Positions 7,828 to 16,158 of a DNA stretch of 34,478 nucleotides are shown in pieces (position 1 is the first letter of the stretch; every line of letters starts with the position of its first letter). The DNA lies in the NCBI RefSeq assembly GCF_008107635.1, contig NZ_SDGZ01000007.1:1-34478 (forward strand), given 5' to 3'. A program made the translations under genes and the position numbers. Below the pieces are notes generated by a model. That model searched no databases. It saw nothing but the letters and a program-made list of their open reading frames with translations, and was not told the DNA's origin. The stretch is from Weissella muntiaci (GTDB lineage: Bacteria > Bacillota > Bacilli > Lactobacillales > Lactobacillaceae).

Positions 7828-8367
7828 TCACTCTCCAAAATATGCTGTTACCATGTCATCAATCGCTTTGCTAATTTCTGCCTTAGTATGTGTTTGTAAT
7901 CGCGCACATTCTTTAGCTGGCGCACCACATACAAAACATTGTCTCACGGGCAAACCCAAACTTGTCCGTGATAATTGTCCCCCAGATAAGTTCTGTTTAC
8001 TCATTACATCTACATCAAATAAACGTCCGAGTGGCCAAGCTTGTTCGAAATCAACACTCGCAATCTTAGCGTTCCTCAAATCTTCTCGGATTACGATAAA
8101 ACCTTCCGGACCAGTTTTGCGATGCAAAAATAACTCTTCAAGGATTGTAACCTCATTAAACTTTTCCAACAATCTAAACCAACCTTCAGAAAAAATTCGT
8201 TCGATTGATTGATTATTCTTGATGTTTCCTGGGATGTTCAATTTAATCGCTAAGATGGTTGCCTGTGGAAATTGCTCCATCAGGTCAAGCTGAAACTGTG
8301 CGCGCCAATCCTTATTCGCTAGAATCATCGATAAATCTTGCTCTACACCACTTGTGAATACCTGCAT
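7828..8367 (-). CDS. citX: Apo-citrate lyase phosphoribosyl-dephospho-CoA transferase (CitX)
   Basis: 179 residues. CitX transfers the phosphoribosyl-dephospho-CoA group made by CitG to a Ser of the acyl carrier subunit CitD. Family features seen are the KLNIPGNIKN segment near residues 41-50 and the C-terminal RTSLGLPVRQCFVCG with paired cysteines. Start ATG 8367 has GGGG 7 bases upstream; the longer frame (8397) would begin inside the intercistronic hairpin. It lies between citF and citG, separated from citF by a strong stem-loop, which could lower the amount of this maturation enzyme relative to the lyase subunits. Confidence 0.9.
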   Translation of the reverse strand: MQVFTSGVEQDLSMILANKDWRAQFQLDLMEQFPQATILAIKLNIPGNIKNNQSIERIFSEGWFRLLEKFNEVTILEELFLHRKTGPEGFIVIREDLRNAKIASVDFEQAWPLGRLFDVDVMSKQNLSGGQLSRTSLGLPVRQCFVCGAPAKECARLQTHTKAEISKAIDDMVTAYFGE

Positions 8368-8390
8368 TCTCACACCCCTTTCTATGTATG

Positions 8391-8419
8391 AAAGCACACG
8401 TGTCTTACACGTGTGCTTT
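8391..8419 (-). promoter_or_regulatory. Perfect intercistronic hairpin between citF and citX
   Basis: AAAGCACACGTGT, a 3-base loop, then the exact complement: 13 perfect base pairs. No T-run follows on the minus strand, so it is not a standard terminator. It may protect the 3' end of the citC-F message, act as an RNase III site, or weaken read-through into citX-citG. Confidence 0.75.
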
Positions 8420-8434
8420 CCAAACTAATTCAAA

Positions 8435-9973
8435 TTAATCTTTAACTTCATTGATAACATCGATCATTGTACCATCACGATACTCGACCATTGCTACAAT
8501 CCGCTCTGTAAATTCAAGTGGCGTTGGTACTCCCACTTTATGTTCTGCCATCGATTGAAGTTCTTCAATCGTATAAACCGGTACTCCCGGAATGTTGCTC
8601 AACTCATTCAATAAATCCTGACGTTTTGGATTAATTGCAATTCCGACCTCAGTCACAACCACATCAATTGAATCTCCAGGTGTTACTACAGTGGTCACGT
8701 CTGGAACAATCGTTGCAATCCGTCCCCGAACCAAAGGTGCTGAGATAATTGTCAACTTAGCAGTCGCTGCATCTTGATGTCCACCAATGGCACCACGAAT
8801 AACTCCGTCCGATCCAGACATAACGTTAACATTATACTTTGTATCAATTTCCAGAGCCGATAAGATTACGACATCAAGCTTATCAACCATTGCACCTTTG
8901 TTTGCTGGATCAGCATACCAAGAAGCGTCAATCTCTTGTTGATTCTTATTTAGATGCATTGAATCGGCCGCTCCACGATCGAAATCTTGGACGTCCATAA
9001 CCTTCTCAACTAGGCCTTCATTCAACAAATCGATTGTGGGCTTTGTAATTCCACCCAAGGCAAATGACGCTTTAATTTGATTGTCCAACATTGATTGACG
9101 TAGAAAGCGCGTAACTGCTAAGGCCGCTCCGCCAGACCCAGTCTGGAATGAGAAACCATCTTTGAAATAACTAGAATTCGTGATAACTTCATTAACAGTC
9201 TTGGCAATCTTCAGTTCCTTAGGATCCTTCGTGAAACGAGTTGCCCCTGAACCAATTTTGTCTGGGTCGCCAACTGCGTCAACCTTTACAACATAATCAA
9301 CTTGCGTTTGCTTAATCGAGGCGGGCGTATTTGGATAAGTCTTTAAATTATCAGTAATCAAAACAACTTTATCCGCATATTGGGCATCCATCAAAGCATA
9401 CCCCAAAGAACCAAAGGCAGTTTCGCCATCCATTCCATTTGCATTTCCCATCTCATCAGAGTTGGGAACACCTAAGAAAGCAATATCGATCTTAATTGCC
9501 CCAGTCTCAATTGCTCGCGCACGATTTCCATGTGAACGGAAAATCACAGGATTGGCTAATGCGCCATGTGACACGGCTTCGCCTAAGCTACCACGCATTC
9601 CTGATGAGGTAATGTTTGTAACTGTACCCTTTTCAATTGCCTCTACAACAATATCATTCATTACATTAGTTAATGAAGATGGCGCCAAGGCAAGGTTCTG
9701 GTAACCAGCGTCAATAATGATTCGCATCACTTGATTAAAGACATAGTCACCTTCACGGAAATGATGGTGGAATGAGATTGTCATGCCATCTTGCAGGTGC
9801 TCATGGATCAGTGTCTCTAGTGAATCAACTACCTTACTAGGACCTACATTCGCACGTACCTTTGGTGCGACCCGTTGAACCTCTTGATTTCCATACTCGA
9901 CAGTCTTAAAAGGTTGGTAATTTAATTTTTCCATTAATTCGTCTGGTAATTGACGCTTTACATTATTTTCCAA
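8435..9973 (-). CDS. citF: Citrate lyase alpha subunit, citrate:acetyl-ACP transferase (CitF)
   Basis: 512 residues. The alpha subunit exchanges acetate for citrate on the CitD thioester, giving citryl-ACP. The product begins [21 protein letters not shown] and holds the conserved [26 protein letters not shown] and [13 protein letters not shown] segments of the CoA-transferase-type fold. Start: AGGAGGG lies 8 bases before a TTG at 9973, and starting there gives the normal CitF N-terminus. The upstream ATG codons (9997, 9991) overlap that ribosome site. The gene therefore probably uses TTG and overlaps citE by 11 bases, a sign of translational coupling. Confidence 0.93.
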   Translation of the reverse strand: MENNVKRQLPDELMEKLNYQPFKTVEYGNQEVQRVAPKVRANVGPSKVVDSLETLIHEHLQDGMTISFHHHFREGDYVFNQVMRIIIDAGYQNLALAPSSLTNVMNDIVVEAIEKGTVTNITSSGMRGSLGEAVSHGALANPVIFRSHGNRARAIETGAIKIDIAFLGVPNSDEMGNANGMDGETAFGSLGYALMDAQYADKVVLITDNLKTYPNTPASIKQTQVDYVVKVDAVGDPDKIGSGATRFTKDPKELKIAKTVNEVITNSSYFKDGFSFQTGSGGAALAVTRFLRQSMLDNQIKASFALGGITKPTIDLLNEGLVEKVMDVQDFDRGAADSMHLNKNQQEIDASWYADPANKGAMVDKLDVVILSALEIDTKYNVNVMSGSDGVIRGAIGGHQDAATAKLTIISAPLVRGRIATIVPDVTTVVTPGDSIDVVVTEVGIAINPKRQDLLNELSNIPGVPVYTIEELQSMAEHKVGVPTPLEFTERIVAMVEYRDGTMIDVINEVKD

Positions 9974-10874
9974 GGTAATTTCCCTCCTCATCAACAAGGT
10001 TCGCTGCCTGAGCTAAACGCATCACACGTTGTGCTCGTAATACAACCGGCCGATCAACCATCTGTCCATTCATTGAAATAACACCAGAGCCTTTTTGACG
10101 AGCCTCTTCGATTGCTTCAATCACATTTTGCGCATTAAGAATTTCTTTCTCACTTGGTTGGTAAACCTTATTAACCATCTCAATTTGACGTGGGTTAACC
10201 AAAGATTTACCGTCGAAGCCAAGCTGATGGATCAACTCAGTCTCACGGTAGAAGCCAGCTTCATCGTCCATGTTTGTAAAGACTGTATCAAAGGCCGCAA
10301 TTCCAGCGGCTCTAGCTGCATGCAAGATTACGTTTCGTGCATATAGTAACTCTTGCCCATCTGGGTAACGATGTGTTTTCATATCCGTCGTATAGTCTTC
10401 AGCAGATAATGCAATCCCAATCATCCGGTCCGACGCACTAGCAATCTCATACGCGTTCACGACACCCATGGCTGACTCAATTGCTGCCATTACGTTGGTT
10501 GATCCGATTTCACGGCCAAACTCTTTTTCTGCTTGTTCGACAGCTGCGACCAATTGATTAATCATCTCGGCAGACTCCGTCTTTGGAAGTCGAATTACAT
10601 CAACGTTTGCCTTAACCATCATTTTAATATCGTTTTCAAAGAATGGCGTATCAAGACCATTCACTCGAACTACCAATTCTGCCTCACCATAATCAACTGT
10701 TCGTAAGGCTTCATACACTAGATAACGAGCAGCATCCTTTTCAGCCAATGAAACTGCATCCTCAAGGTCAAACATGATTGAATCAGCACCATAAATCCCA
10801 GCATCTTTGACCATCGCAGGGTTATTACCAGGCACGAACATCATTGTACGACGTAAACGTTCATCTGTAGCCAT
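9963..10874 (-). CDS. citE: Citrate lyase beta subunit, citryl-ACP lyase (CitE)
   Basis: 303 residues, HpcH/HpaI aldolase-type barrel. CitE splits citryl-ACP into oxaloacetate and acetyl-ACP. The N-terminal [34 protein letters not shown], the VRVNG strand and the RLPKTES segment are characteristic; the acidic residues of FDLED and the AAIESAMGV strand would hold Mg2+. The start at ATG 10874 shares one base with the citD stop (TAATG) and has GGAGG 7 bases upstream, so the two are tightly coupled. The longer frame to 10889 lacks a ribosome site. Confidence 0.94.
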   Translation of the reverse strand: MATDERLRRTMMFVPGNNPAMVKDAGIYGADSIMFDLEDAVSLAEKDAARYLVYEALRTVDYGEAELVVRVNGLDTPFFENDIKMMVKANVDVIRLPKTESAEMINQLVAAVEQAEKEFGREIGSTNVMAAIESAMGVVNAYEIASASDRMIGIALSAEDYTTDMKTHRYPDGQELLYARNVILHAARAAGIAAFDTVFTNMDDEAGFYRETELIHQLGFDGKSLVNPRQIEMVNKVYQPSEKEILNAQNVIEAIEEARQKGSGVISMNGQMVDRPVVLRAQRVMRLAQAANLVDEEGNYLGK

Positions 10875-11167
10875 TAGAGCACCTCCCAAGTTGGTTGATC
10901 TGCAATATCCAAGGCTCGTTGTACAGCCGCAATCGTCCGTGCCTTAATTACCATATCAAGAGCCCCTTTATCAACAACCCGTACATTTGCTTGCTCAATA
11001 TCATAACTCTGTAGAACTGCTGTAATCGTCGCTTTAATTTGCGCACCGAACTGTTTCTTTACATCAGACTCTAATTCAATTTGAATTCCATCATTCCCAT
11101 TTGTAATCATTACCTGTAAATCTGATGATTCAAGGGTTCCCGCTAAAGCGGTTTGCTTAATTTCCAT
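10874..11167 (-). CDS. citD: Citrate lyase gamma subunit, acyl carrier protein (CitD)
   Basis: 97 residues. CitD carries the phosphoribosyl-dephospho-CoA arm that bears the acetyl and citryl groups. Starting at ATG 11167 gives MEIKQTALAGTLESSD, which places the modified Ser at position 14, exactly as in Klebsiella CitD. That settles the start over the TTG at 11170. The conserved VDKGALDMVIKAR segment is near the C-terminus. The gene overlaps citC by 11 bases and citE by one base, as expected for subunits made in equal amounts. Confidence 0.94.
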   Translation of the reverse strand: MEIKQTALAGTLESSDLQVMITNGNDGIQIELESDVKKQFGAQIKATITAVLQSYDIEQANVRVVDKGALDMVIKARTIAAVQRALDIADQPTWEVL

Positions 11168-12209
11168 CAATCTTTTGTCCTTTCTTAATCCGTTCTAATA
11201 AAACGGTTTGGTGTTCTTTAATAAATGAATAAGTACTTGGCGGTACCAACAGCTTTGTTGCCTCGAGATTTTGTTCGGCAATCATTTGTCTAACCATTCG
11301 AGCTGAATAAACATTTCCATCGGGTTGCCGTTTACGATCCACGATTTCCACATCAATTTGCCCAGATAGCTCACGTTGTAAGGCCTGATTATAAATGTTG
11401 GTTGTATGTGAAAGTGGTTCACTCCCTAAATAGCGTTTGGTGATTCCTAAATTAGGTCCAATCCAATTACCAAAAATCCTTGCATCTAAGGTCGTTTGGT
11501 AATCAATCACCTGATCGGGGCTTTTTATGAAATATGCCGGAAAAGTAGCATAGCTGACCATATAATCACCACCCGATAGTACAACTACATTCTTCAAATC
11601 ATGCGTTCCTACTCTAACTAAAGCCAGTCTTTCTTGGCTAGAAAAAAGTGCTTGATTCTCGCTGACCACAAAAACGTATACTAAATCGTTCTCCCGCGCA
11701 GCCTTCTCAACCAAATAGCGATGACCAAGCGTGAATGGGTTAGCATTCATTACAATCGCCGCAATTTGTTTGTCTGAGGGCTTTGGCTTGCTGATTTGCG
11801 CCAAAAAGTCCTGTATTGCTGGCTTACCAACTTCCAGAACTGCCCCATTTGTCGACTGTGCCAAAGTCACAAAACCAACATGTTCAAAGGATTTAACATA
11901 CTGGGGCTTTGTGAAGACGAAGGCATGGAAAACACCTCTCTGTCGTAGTCGATTAATCAGCTCACTCACAATCCGGTTAAACAGGCTCGCACTATTTCCG
12001 GCCTCATCTGAGGCTGCAATATATTTGAGTACATTTCCTGCCAAAGAGCCAGTTGCAATCAATTTGCCATCAACAAATATCCCAATCACCTCGGAAATTG
12101 CCAGTATCTCGTTAGCTCCAAAGTCGTTAATACCCATTTGCGTAAGAAATGTTTGCCATTCCTTTTTTACTCGTGGTATTCGTAAAAATAAATCCCGTAC
12201 TTCTTCCAT
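11157..12209 (-). CDS. citC: [Citrate (pro-3S)-lyase] ligase (CitC)
   Basis: 350 residues. CitC uses ATP and acetate to acetylate the HS-form of the CitD arm and so activates citrate lyase. Residues 1-130 form a GNAT-like domain. Residues 150-350 are a nucleotidyltransferase domain with the T/HxGH motif in NANPFTLGHRYLVEKA (Thr160, His163). Start ATG 12209 has GAGGG 6 bases upstream; the longer frame to 12236 has none. It is the first gene of the cit operon, with a leader of about 35 bases after the promoter at 12251-12279. Confidence 0.93.
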   Translation of the reverse strand: MEEVRDLFLRIPRVKKEWQTFLTQMGINDFGANEILAISEVIGIFVDGKLIATGSLAGNVLKYIAASDEAGNSASLFNRIVSELINRLRQRGVFHAFVFTKPQYVKSFEHVGFVTLAQSTNGAVLEVGKPAIQDFLAQISKPKPSDKQIAAIVMNANPFTLGHRYLVEKAARENDLVYVFVVSENQALFSSQERLALVRVGTHDLKNVVVLSGGDYMVSYATFPAYFIKSPDQVIDYQTTLDARIFGNWIGPNLGITKRYLGSEPLSHTTNIYNQALQRELSGQIDVEIVDRKRQPDGNVYSARMVRQMIAEQNLEATKLLVPPSTYSFIKEHQTVLLERIKKGQKIDGN

Positions 12210-12250
12210 CGCGGACCCTCTTTTGATAAGAACCATTTATAACAGTTTTT

Positions 12251-12279
12251 ATTTTAGTGCTCAAATTAACAAAAGTAAA
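12251..12279 (-). promoter_or_regulatory. Promoter of the cit operon
   Basis: TTTACT, 17 bases, TAAAAT on the minus strand. The -35 is directly flanked upstream by the inverted repeat and shared block described next. The layout matches the mae promoter. Confidence 0.7.
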
Positions 12280-12309
12280 GTTTATTTTTGATATTTGTTA
12301 AAAATAAAC
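12275..12309. promoter_or_regulatory. Probable CitI operator at the cit promoter
   Basis: GTTTATTTTT at 12280-12289 and AAAAATAAAC at 12300-12309 form a perfect 10-bp inverted repeat with a 10-base spacer, ending one base above the -35 hexamer. Bases 12275-12302 match bases 15672-15699 upstream of mae at 22 of 28 positions without gaps. In Weissella paramesenteroides CitI is a citrate-responsive activator that binds AT-rich operators beside cit promoters. Assigning this site to CitI is an inference. Confidence 0.6.
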
Positions 12310-12392
12310 TCGACTTTTTTATAAAAATAAATCGATTAATTAAAATAAAAGCCATATACGAAAAAGTATTTTTAAATTTTAAAAATGAATGT

Positions 12393-12398
12393 TATAAT
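12393..12398 (+). promoter_or_regulatory. -10 box of the citI promoter
   Basis: A perfect TATAAT lies 28 bases before the citI start. No good -35 is present (TTTTTAAA tract only), which fits weak or activator-dependent expression. Confidence 0.45.
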
Positions 12399-12425
12399 TT
12401 AAAAAACATTTGATTGGAGTTTAAG

Positions 12426-13358
12426 ATGGAAAACCGTGAGCTTCTTGCCAACATCTCCCAGGACTTTTACTTTAATGAATTAACCATCGGCGACCTCGCT
12501 GAAAAGTATCAACTAAGTCGCTACCTTGTTAATAAATATTTGGATGACGCTCGCCAATCAGGCATCGTCACCATTAATATCGCTACTCCAACCGCTCGCG
12601 ATCGTGAATTGGAGCAGCAATTTAAAGAGATTTTCGATATTCCCAATATTTATATTGTGAAAGACAACGAACTTCCCGAAGGTAGCCATGAGAATTTCAT
12701 TAAATTTGCCGCTGAAAAGATTGAAACTGCCGTTAAGGATAGTTCAATCGTAGGAATGACTTGGGGTGGTACGATTTTCAATATCATCGAGCATTTTAAC
12801 GATTTGGATCTTCCAAATTTGACTTTTACGCAATTCGTTGGAGAAAATCGAAAATATAACTCTGCTGCTGGTTCAATGCGCATGGTTGAAAAGGCTGCTG
12901 AGAAGTTCTCAGCAAAGTATGTTACCTTATCTGGGCCAGTTTATATCATTAATGACGCCGTTCGTAACGGATTAAAGAATGAAATTGCTTCTCTAGACGC
13001 CTTTGAAAATAGTCGCCAGATGGATCTAATCTTTTCCAGCTTGGGAACCCTAGCATCGATTAATTCAATTGATACTTGGCGTAATGGTATCAACGATATT
13101 TTCCCAGATATTAATTTTGGCGACATTGCTGGACTCGCATACGGCCGGCCCTATGATATTCACGGTCACTTCTTAAACCAAGAACATGATCGGGTTTTTG
13201 GTCAAGATCTTGAAACAATCTTAGCAACCCCTAAAAGAATTGTTGTTATTAAGAGCAAGTTTAAAACTCAAGCTACATTGGGTGCTTTGCGCGGCGGATT
13301 ATTTACCGATTACATCATTACCGAGCCCATTGCGCGACGGATTTTGGCTGAACTATAA
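12426..13358 (+). CDS. citI: SorC/DeoR-family transcriptional regulator of citrate metabolism (CitI-like)
   Basis: 310 residues. An N-terminal helix-turn-helix (about 14-50, ELTIGDLAEKYQLSRYLVNKYL) is followed by a sugar-binding-type effector domain (about 55-308) with SSIVGMTWGGTIFNII and a C-terminal KSKFKTQATLGALRGGLFTDYIITE. This is the architecture of SorC-family regulators, including CitI of Weissella and CitR/CitI of other lactic acid bacteria, in which citrate is the effector. Start ATG 12426 has GGAG 6 bases upstream. It is divergent from citC and convergent with the carrier gene, so it sits between the two operons it probably controls. The intergenic region is extremely AT rich. Confidence 0.85.
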   Translation: MENRELLANISQDFYFNELTIGDLAEKYQLSRYLVNKYLDDARQSGIVTINIATPTARDRELEQQFKEIFDIPNIYIVKDNELPEGSHENFIKFAAEKIETAVKDSSIVGMTWGGTIFNIIEHFNDLDLPNLTFTQFVGENRKYNSAAGSMRMVEKAAEKFSAKYVTLSGPVYIINDAVRNGLKNEIASLDAFENSRQMDLIFSSLGTLASINSIDTWRNGINDIFPDINFGDIAGLAYGRPYDIHGHFLNQEHDRVFGQDLETILATPKRIVVIKSKFKTQATLGALRGGLFTDYIITEPIARRILAEL

Positions 13359-13361
13359 ATT

Positions 13362-13397
13362 AAAAAAGGTCGAGACGTAAATGTCTCGACCTTTTTA
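13362..13397. terminator. Bidirectional terminator between citI and the carrier gene
   Basis: AAAAAGGTCGAGAC, a 6-base loop and GTCTCGACCTTTTT form a perfect 14-bp stem with A/T tracts on both sides. It serves the convergent genes on both strands. Confidence 0.9.
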
Positions 13398-13404
13398 TTT
13401 TATG

Positions 13405-14421
13405 CTAGAGATTTTGCAAAAGCATGATGACTGGAACTACGATTACGAAAAATACTGAAGCAATTGCCACAATATTTGTAGCAAACTTAACATCACTATG
13501 GTACTCATTCGCCAAAATTGGCAAGACAGCAAACGATGGTGTTGCTGCTTGAATAACCAAAGTCTTTTGGAATAGTGACGCTAGATGAATACCAAAGAAT
13601 TTTGTTCCTGCAGCAATAATTATCAACATGATAATTGGTGAGACTACAAAGCGTCCCACAATTGTTACGACTGTGTGGAAGTCGATCCGTATTGAGCGAA
13701 GCCCAAAATTACTTAACATAATTCCAATATAGATCAATGAAAGTGGTGTGACTAATCCACCCATGGCTGGAATTACACCATTGGTTGTATAGCTTGCTGT
13801 TGCAGCAGTGTATCCTGACAAAAATGGTAGGCTATTGTAAAGGTGCAACAAAGTTGAGCTATATACAAATGGCAAGGCAATAATGAAGCCCCACAATGGA
13901 ATTGGCAATAAATGAGCTAGATCAAACTTAACTTTTGCATTTCCATCGCCAATCGTTGGATCATCAGAAGCAATGATCCAAACACCAAAGGTCCAAAGTA
14001 ATGCTGTATTGACAATATAGTATACCAACACGTATGGTACTGAAACTGCACCAAACAAAGCTTGGTTCAGAGGCATTCCAATGAATACAGTATTGGCAAA
14101 ATTAATTGCTGCAATCATTAATCCACGACGTCCTTTTGGAACGCGCAAGGCTCGGACAACACCGAAAGCAATCGCATATCCAATCAGGATTGAGAAAATA
14201 ACATAAATAACGCCGGCACCCAACTTTGCCATCATGGCTGGCTGAAAGTGCGAGATCATTGAACTAAATACAGATAATGGCAAAGCAACGCGCATGATCA
14301 ACTTTGAAAGTGCGCCTGAGAACTGTTCGTCAAACCATCCCTTATTATTGGCAAAATAACCAATTGCGATCATCAAAATAATCATTAAAACTGATTGAAC
14401 CGATGTCCAAAATACTGTCAT
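13405..14421 (-). CDS. maeP: AEC-family transporter, probable malate/citrate carrier (MaeP-like)
   Basis: 338 residues with about ten membrane segments. The N-terminal repeat (IGYFANNKGWFDEQFSGALSKLIMRVALP) and the NFANTVFIGMPLNQALFG motif are typical of the auxin-efflux-carrier family, to which MleP/MaeP-type malate transporters of lactic acid bacteria belong. It lies 12 bases after mae and shares its promoter. Start ATG 14421 has GGGGAG 7 bases upstream. As no CitP-type (2HCT) citrate permease is present, this carrier may supply citrate, malate or both; specificity is inferred from context only. Confidence 0.8.
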   Translation of the reverse strand: MTVFWTSVQSVLMIILMIAIGYFANNKGWFDEQFSGALSKLIMRVALPLSVFSSMISHFQPAMMAKLGAGVIYVIFSILIGYAIAFGVVRALRVPKGRRGLMIAAINFANTVFIGMPLNQALFGAVSVPYVLVYYIVNTALLWTFGVWIIASDDPTIGDGNAKVKFDLAHLLPIPLWGFIIALPFVYSSTLLHLYNSLPFLSGYTAATASYTTNGVIPAMGGLVTPLSLIYIGIMLSNFGLRSIRIDFHTVVTIVGRFVVSPIIMLIIIAAGTKFFGIHLASLFQKTLVIQAATPSFAVLPILANEYHSDVKFATNIVAIASVFFVIVVPVIMLLQNL

Positions 14422-14433
14422 CTTTCTACTCCC

Positions 14434-15588
14434 CTATTTCAAAACTTTCCTACTGTATTGATCCACGGCATCTGCTACAACCTCAACAACACCATCATCA
14501 AAGACACCCGGTACAATCTTCTCCTGACTTGGTTGTGTGATCATATCTGCCAATCCCCGCGCAACTTCAACTTGTAATTGCATATCAACGGACTTCAACC
14601 CACTTGCCAACAAGCCTTTAAACAGACCTGGGAAGGCCAAGATATTATTAACCTGATTTGGCCACTGCGATGATCCAGTTGCTACAACCATTGCCCCCGC
14701 CGCCTTTGCCTGCCCTGGATCAATTTCCGGAACTGGATTAGCTAGCGCAAAGATAATTGGTTTGTTCGCCATCCGACCAACTTGTTCTGCTGACAAAACG
14801 TTTGCGTCTGAGAGGCCGATAAAAACATCCTGATCAGCGATCGCATCATCCAATGTCTGTCCTGGTTGCTGATTAACCTGCTTGGCCAAGGCAAGTTGGT
14901 AACTGTTATACCCAGTCATACCATCTTGCACCTTACCTTCAATATCGATTAACGTAATCTGCTTGATACCTACAGCAAGCAACAACTTTGCCGTTGCAAC
15001 TCCTGATGCACCAACACCGTTCAAAACAATTTTCAGATCCTGCAAAGGCTTATCAACTACCTTTGCCGCATTAATTAATCCTGCCAAGACAACAATCGCC
15101 GTTCCCGTTTGGTCATCGTGATAAACCGGAATTGACAACTCCTTTGCCAAGCGCTCCTCAATTTCAAAAACTCGTGGTGCTGCAATATCCTCAAGATGAA
15201 TTCCAGCAAACGATGTTGCCATGTTCTTGACCGTTGCAACAAACTCGTCAATTCCAACTTGGTCAAGTGCCAAAGGAATTGCGTCAACCCCTGCAAAAGT
15301 TTTGTACAAGAGCGCCTTACCTTCAATAATTGGTAGGCTAGCAGCAGGTCCTACATTTCCCAAACCAAGAACTGCCGAACCATCAGAAATAATTGCTACT
15401 AACTTACCACTGACAGTATATTTATCTTTATCACTTGGCTTGGCTTGAATCATTTTAGAAAGTTCAGCAACTCCTGGCGTATAAGCCTCACCAAGCTCAC
15501 CCGGAGTGGTCACATCAAAACTACCTTTGATTTCCAAAACCCCCGTTTTCGCTGCATGTAGCGCTAAAACTTTATCCATATCAACCAT
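14434..15588 (-). CDS. mae: NAD-dependent malic enzyme / oxaloacetate decarboxylase (Mae/CitM)
   Basis: 384 residues, the short bacterial malic enzyme type. The family signature YTPGVAELSK holds the catalytic Tyr, GKALLYKTFAGVDAIPLALD the catalytic Lys, HDDQTGTAIVVLAGLINA the metal-binding Asp residues, and LNGVGASGVATAKLLLAVG the NAD site. Malic enzymes convert malate to pyruvate and CO2. The homologue CitM in Lactococcus cit clusters acts as a soluble oxaloacetate decarboxylase, the step needed after citrate lyase, and no membrane OadAB pump is visible here. Start ATG 15588 has AAGGA 7 bases upstream. It is first in a two-gene unit with the AEC carrier. Confidence 0.9.
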   Translation of the reverse strand: MVDMDKVLALHAAKTGVLEIKGSFDVTTPGELGEAYTPGVAELSKMIQAKPSDKDKYTVSGKLVAIISDGSAVLGLGNVGPAASLPIIEGKALLYKTFAGVDAIPLALDQVGIDEFVATVKNMATSFAGIHLEDIAAPRVFEIEERLAKELSIPVYHDDQTGTAIVVLAGLINAAKVVDKPLQDLKIVLNGVGASGVATAKLLLAVGIKQITLIDIEGKVQDGMTGYNSYQLALAKQVNQQPGQTLDDAIADQDVFIGLSDANVLSAEQVGRMANKPIIFALANPVPEIDPGQAKAAGAMVVATGSSQWPNQVNNILAFPGLFKGLLASGLKSVDMQLQVEVARGLADMITQPSQEKIVPGVFDDGVVEVVADAVDQYSRKVLK

Positions 15589-15647
15589 GCGATCTTCCTT
15601 TCAAGTAAATTCATTCAATGAGTAATGCTCACTTGTTAACAACAAAA

Positions 15648-15676
15648 ATTTTAATCCACTTTTTCTAAAATGTAAA
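15648..15676 (-). promoter_or_regulatory. Promoter of mae-maeP
   Basis: TTTACA, 17 bases, TAAAAT on the minus strand, about 60 bases before mae. It is nearly identical in plan to the cit operon promoter. Confidence 0.72.
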
Positions 15677-15699
15677 GTTATTTTTTTACATTTATCAAA
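15668..15699. promoter_or_regulatory. Probable CitI operator at the mae promoter
   Basis: AAATGTAAA and TTTACATTT (15668-15676, 15685-15693) form a perfect 9-bp inverted repeat that covers the -35 box. The 28 bases from 15672 match the block at the cit promoter in the same register. This suggests that one regulator controls both units. Confidence 0.58.
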
Positions 15700-15754
15700 T
15701 CAACCCTGTTGTTTTTCATATTTTTAAAAAATGTAATTAGCTTGATATTTTTAA

Positions 15755-15811
15755 ATAAAAAACCTCATAGAAACGATTTACTTTAACGGTAAAGGGTTCC
15801 ATGAGGTTTTT
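15755..15811 (-). terminator. Terminator after the GNAT gene
   Basis: AAAACCTCAT..GAAAC pairs with GTTCC.ATGAGGTTTT, enclosing a second small stem (TTTAC/GTAAA). A T-run follows on the minus strand. It isolates the GNAT gene from mae. Confidence 0.8.
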
Positions 15812-15814
15812 GTT

Positions 15815-16093
15815 TTATTCCTGATAAATTATATCGGCGTATTTAGGATCAATAAAGAATTTTTCTTTGACAAACTTACAGTCTGCTTTTATTTTCACAT
15901 CCATTTGACGCGCTTGTGCCACAAGTTCATCTAGCAGCTGTCCCGCAATTCCTCGACCGCGAAACTCTGGCGTCACGTAAGTATAATGGACTGACCATAC
16001 CTTTCCATCTAAAATTCTAGTAAATTGCATTTCGGCATTCAGAGTTCCATTTTGCACCCATGCCAGCCGTTCATCTTCTAATAAAAATTTCAT
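15815..16093 (-). CDS. Small GNAT-type N-acetyltransferase (YjdJ/NATD1-like)
   Basis: 92 residues, much shorter than usual GNATs. It keeps the acetyl-CoA binding core HYTYVTPEFRGRGIAGQLLDELV (RGRGIAG pyrophosphate loop, about residues 46-52) and the C-terminal ADCKFVKEKFF. This is the pattern of the minimal Acetyltransf_CG (NATD1/YjdJ) family, whose substrate is unknown. ATG 16093 is preferred (GGA 6 bases upstream); a second ATG lies directly before it. The preceding oxidoreductase gene ends 65 bases upstream with no terminator between, so the two may be co-transcribed. Confidence 0.82.
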   Translation of the reverse strand: MKFLLEDERLAWVQNGTLNAEMQFTRILDGKVWSVHYTYVTPEFRGRGIAGQLLDELVAQARQMDVKIKADCKFVKEKFFIDPKYADIIYQE

Positions 16094-16158
16094 CATTAAT
16101 CCTTTTTAAACAATTAAGTCACAATGCATGTCTGCAAAAAACTTCTCACATTCACTTG

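Noticed and set aside
11731-12291. Plus-strand frame of 186 codons opposite citC
   Set aside because: It lies wholly opposite citC, has no ribosome site or recognisable motif, and citC is fully supported.
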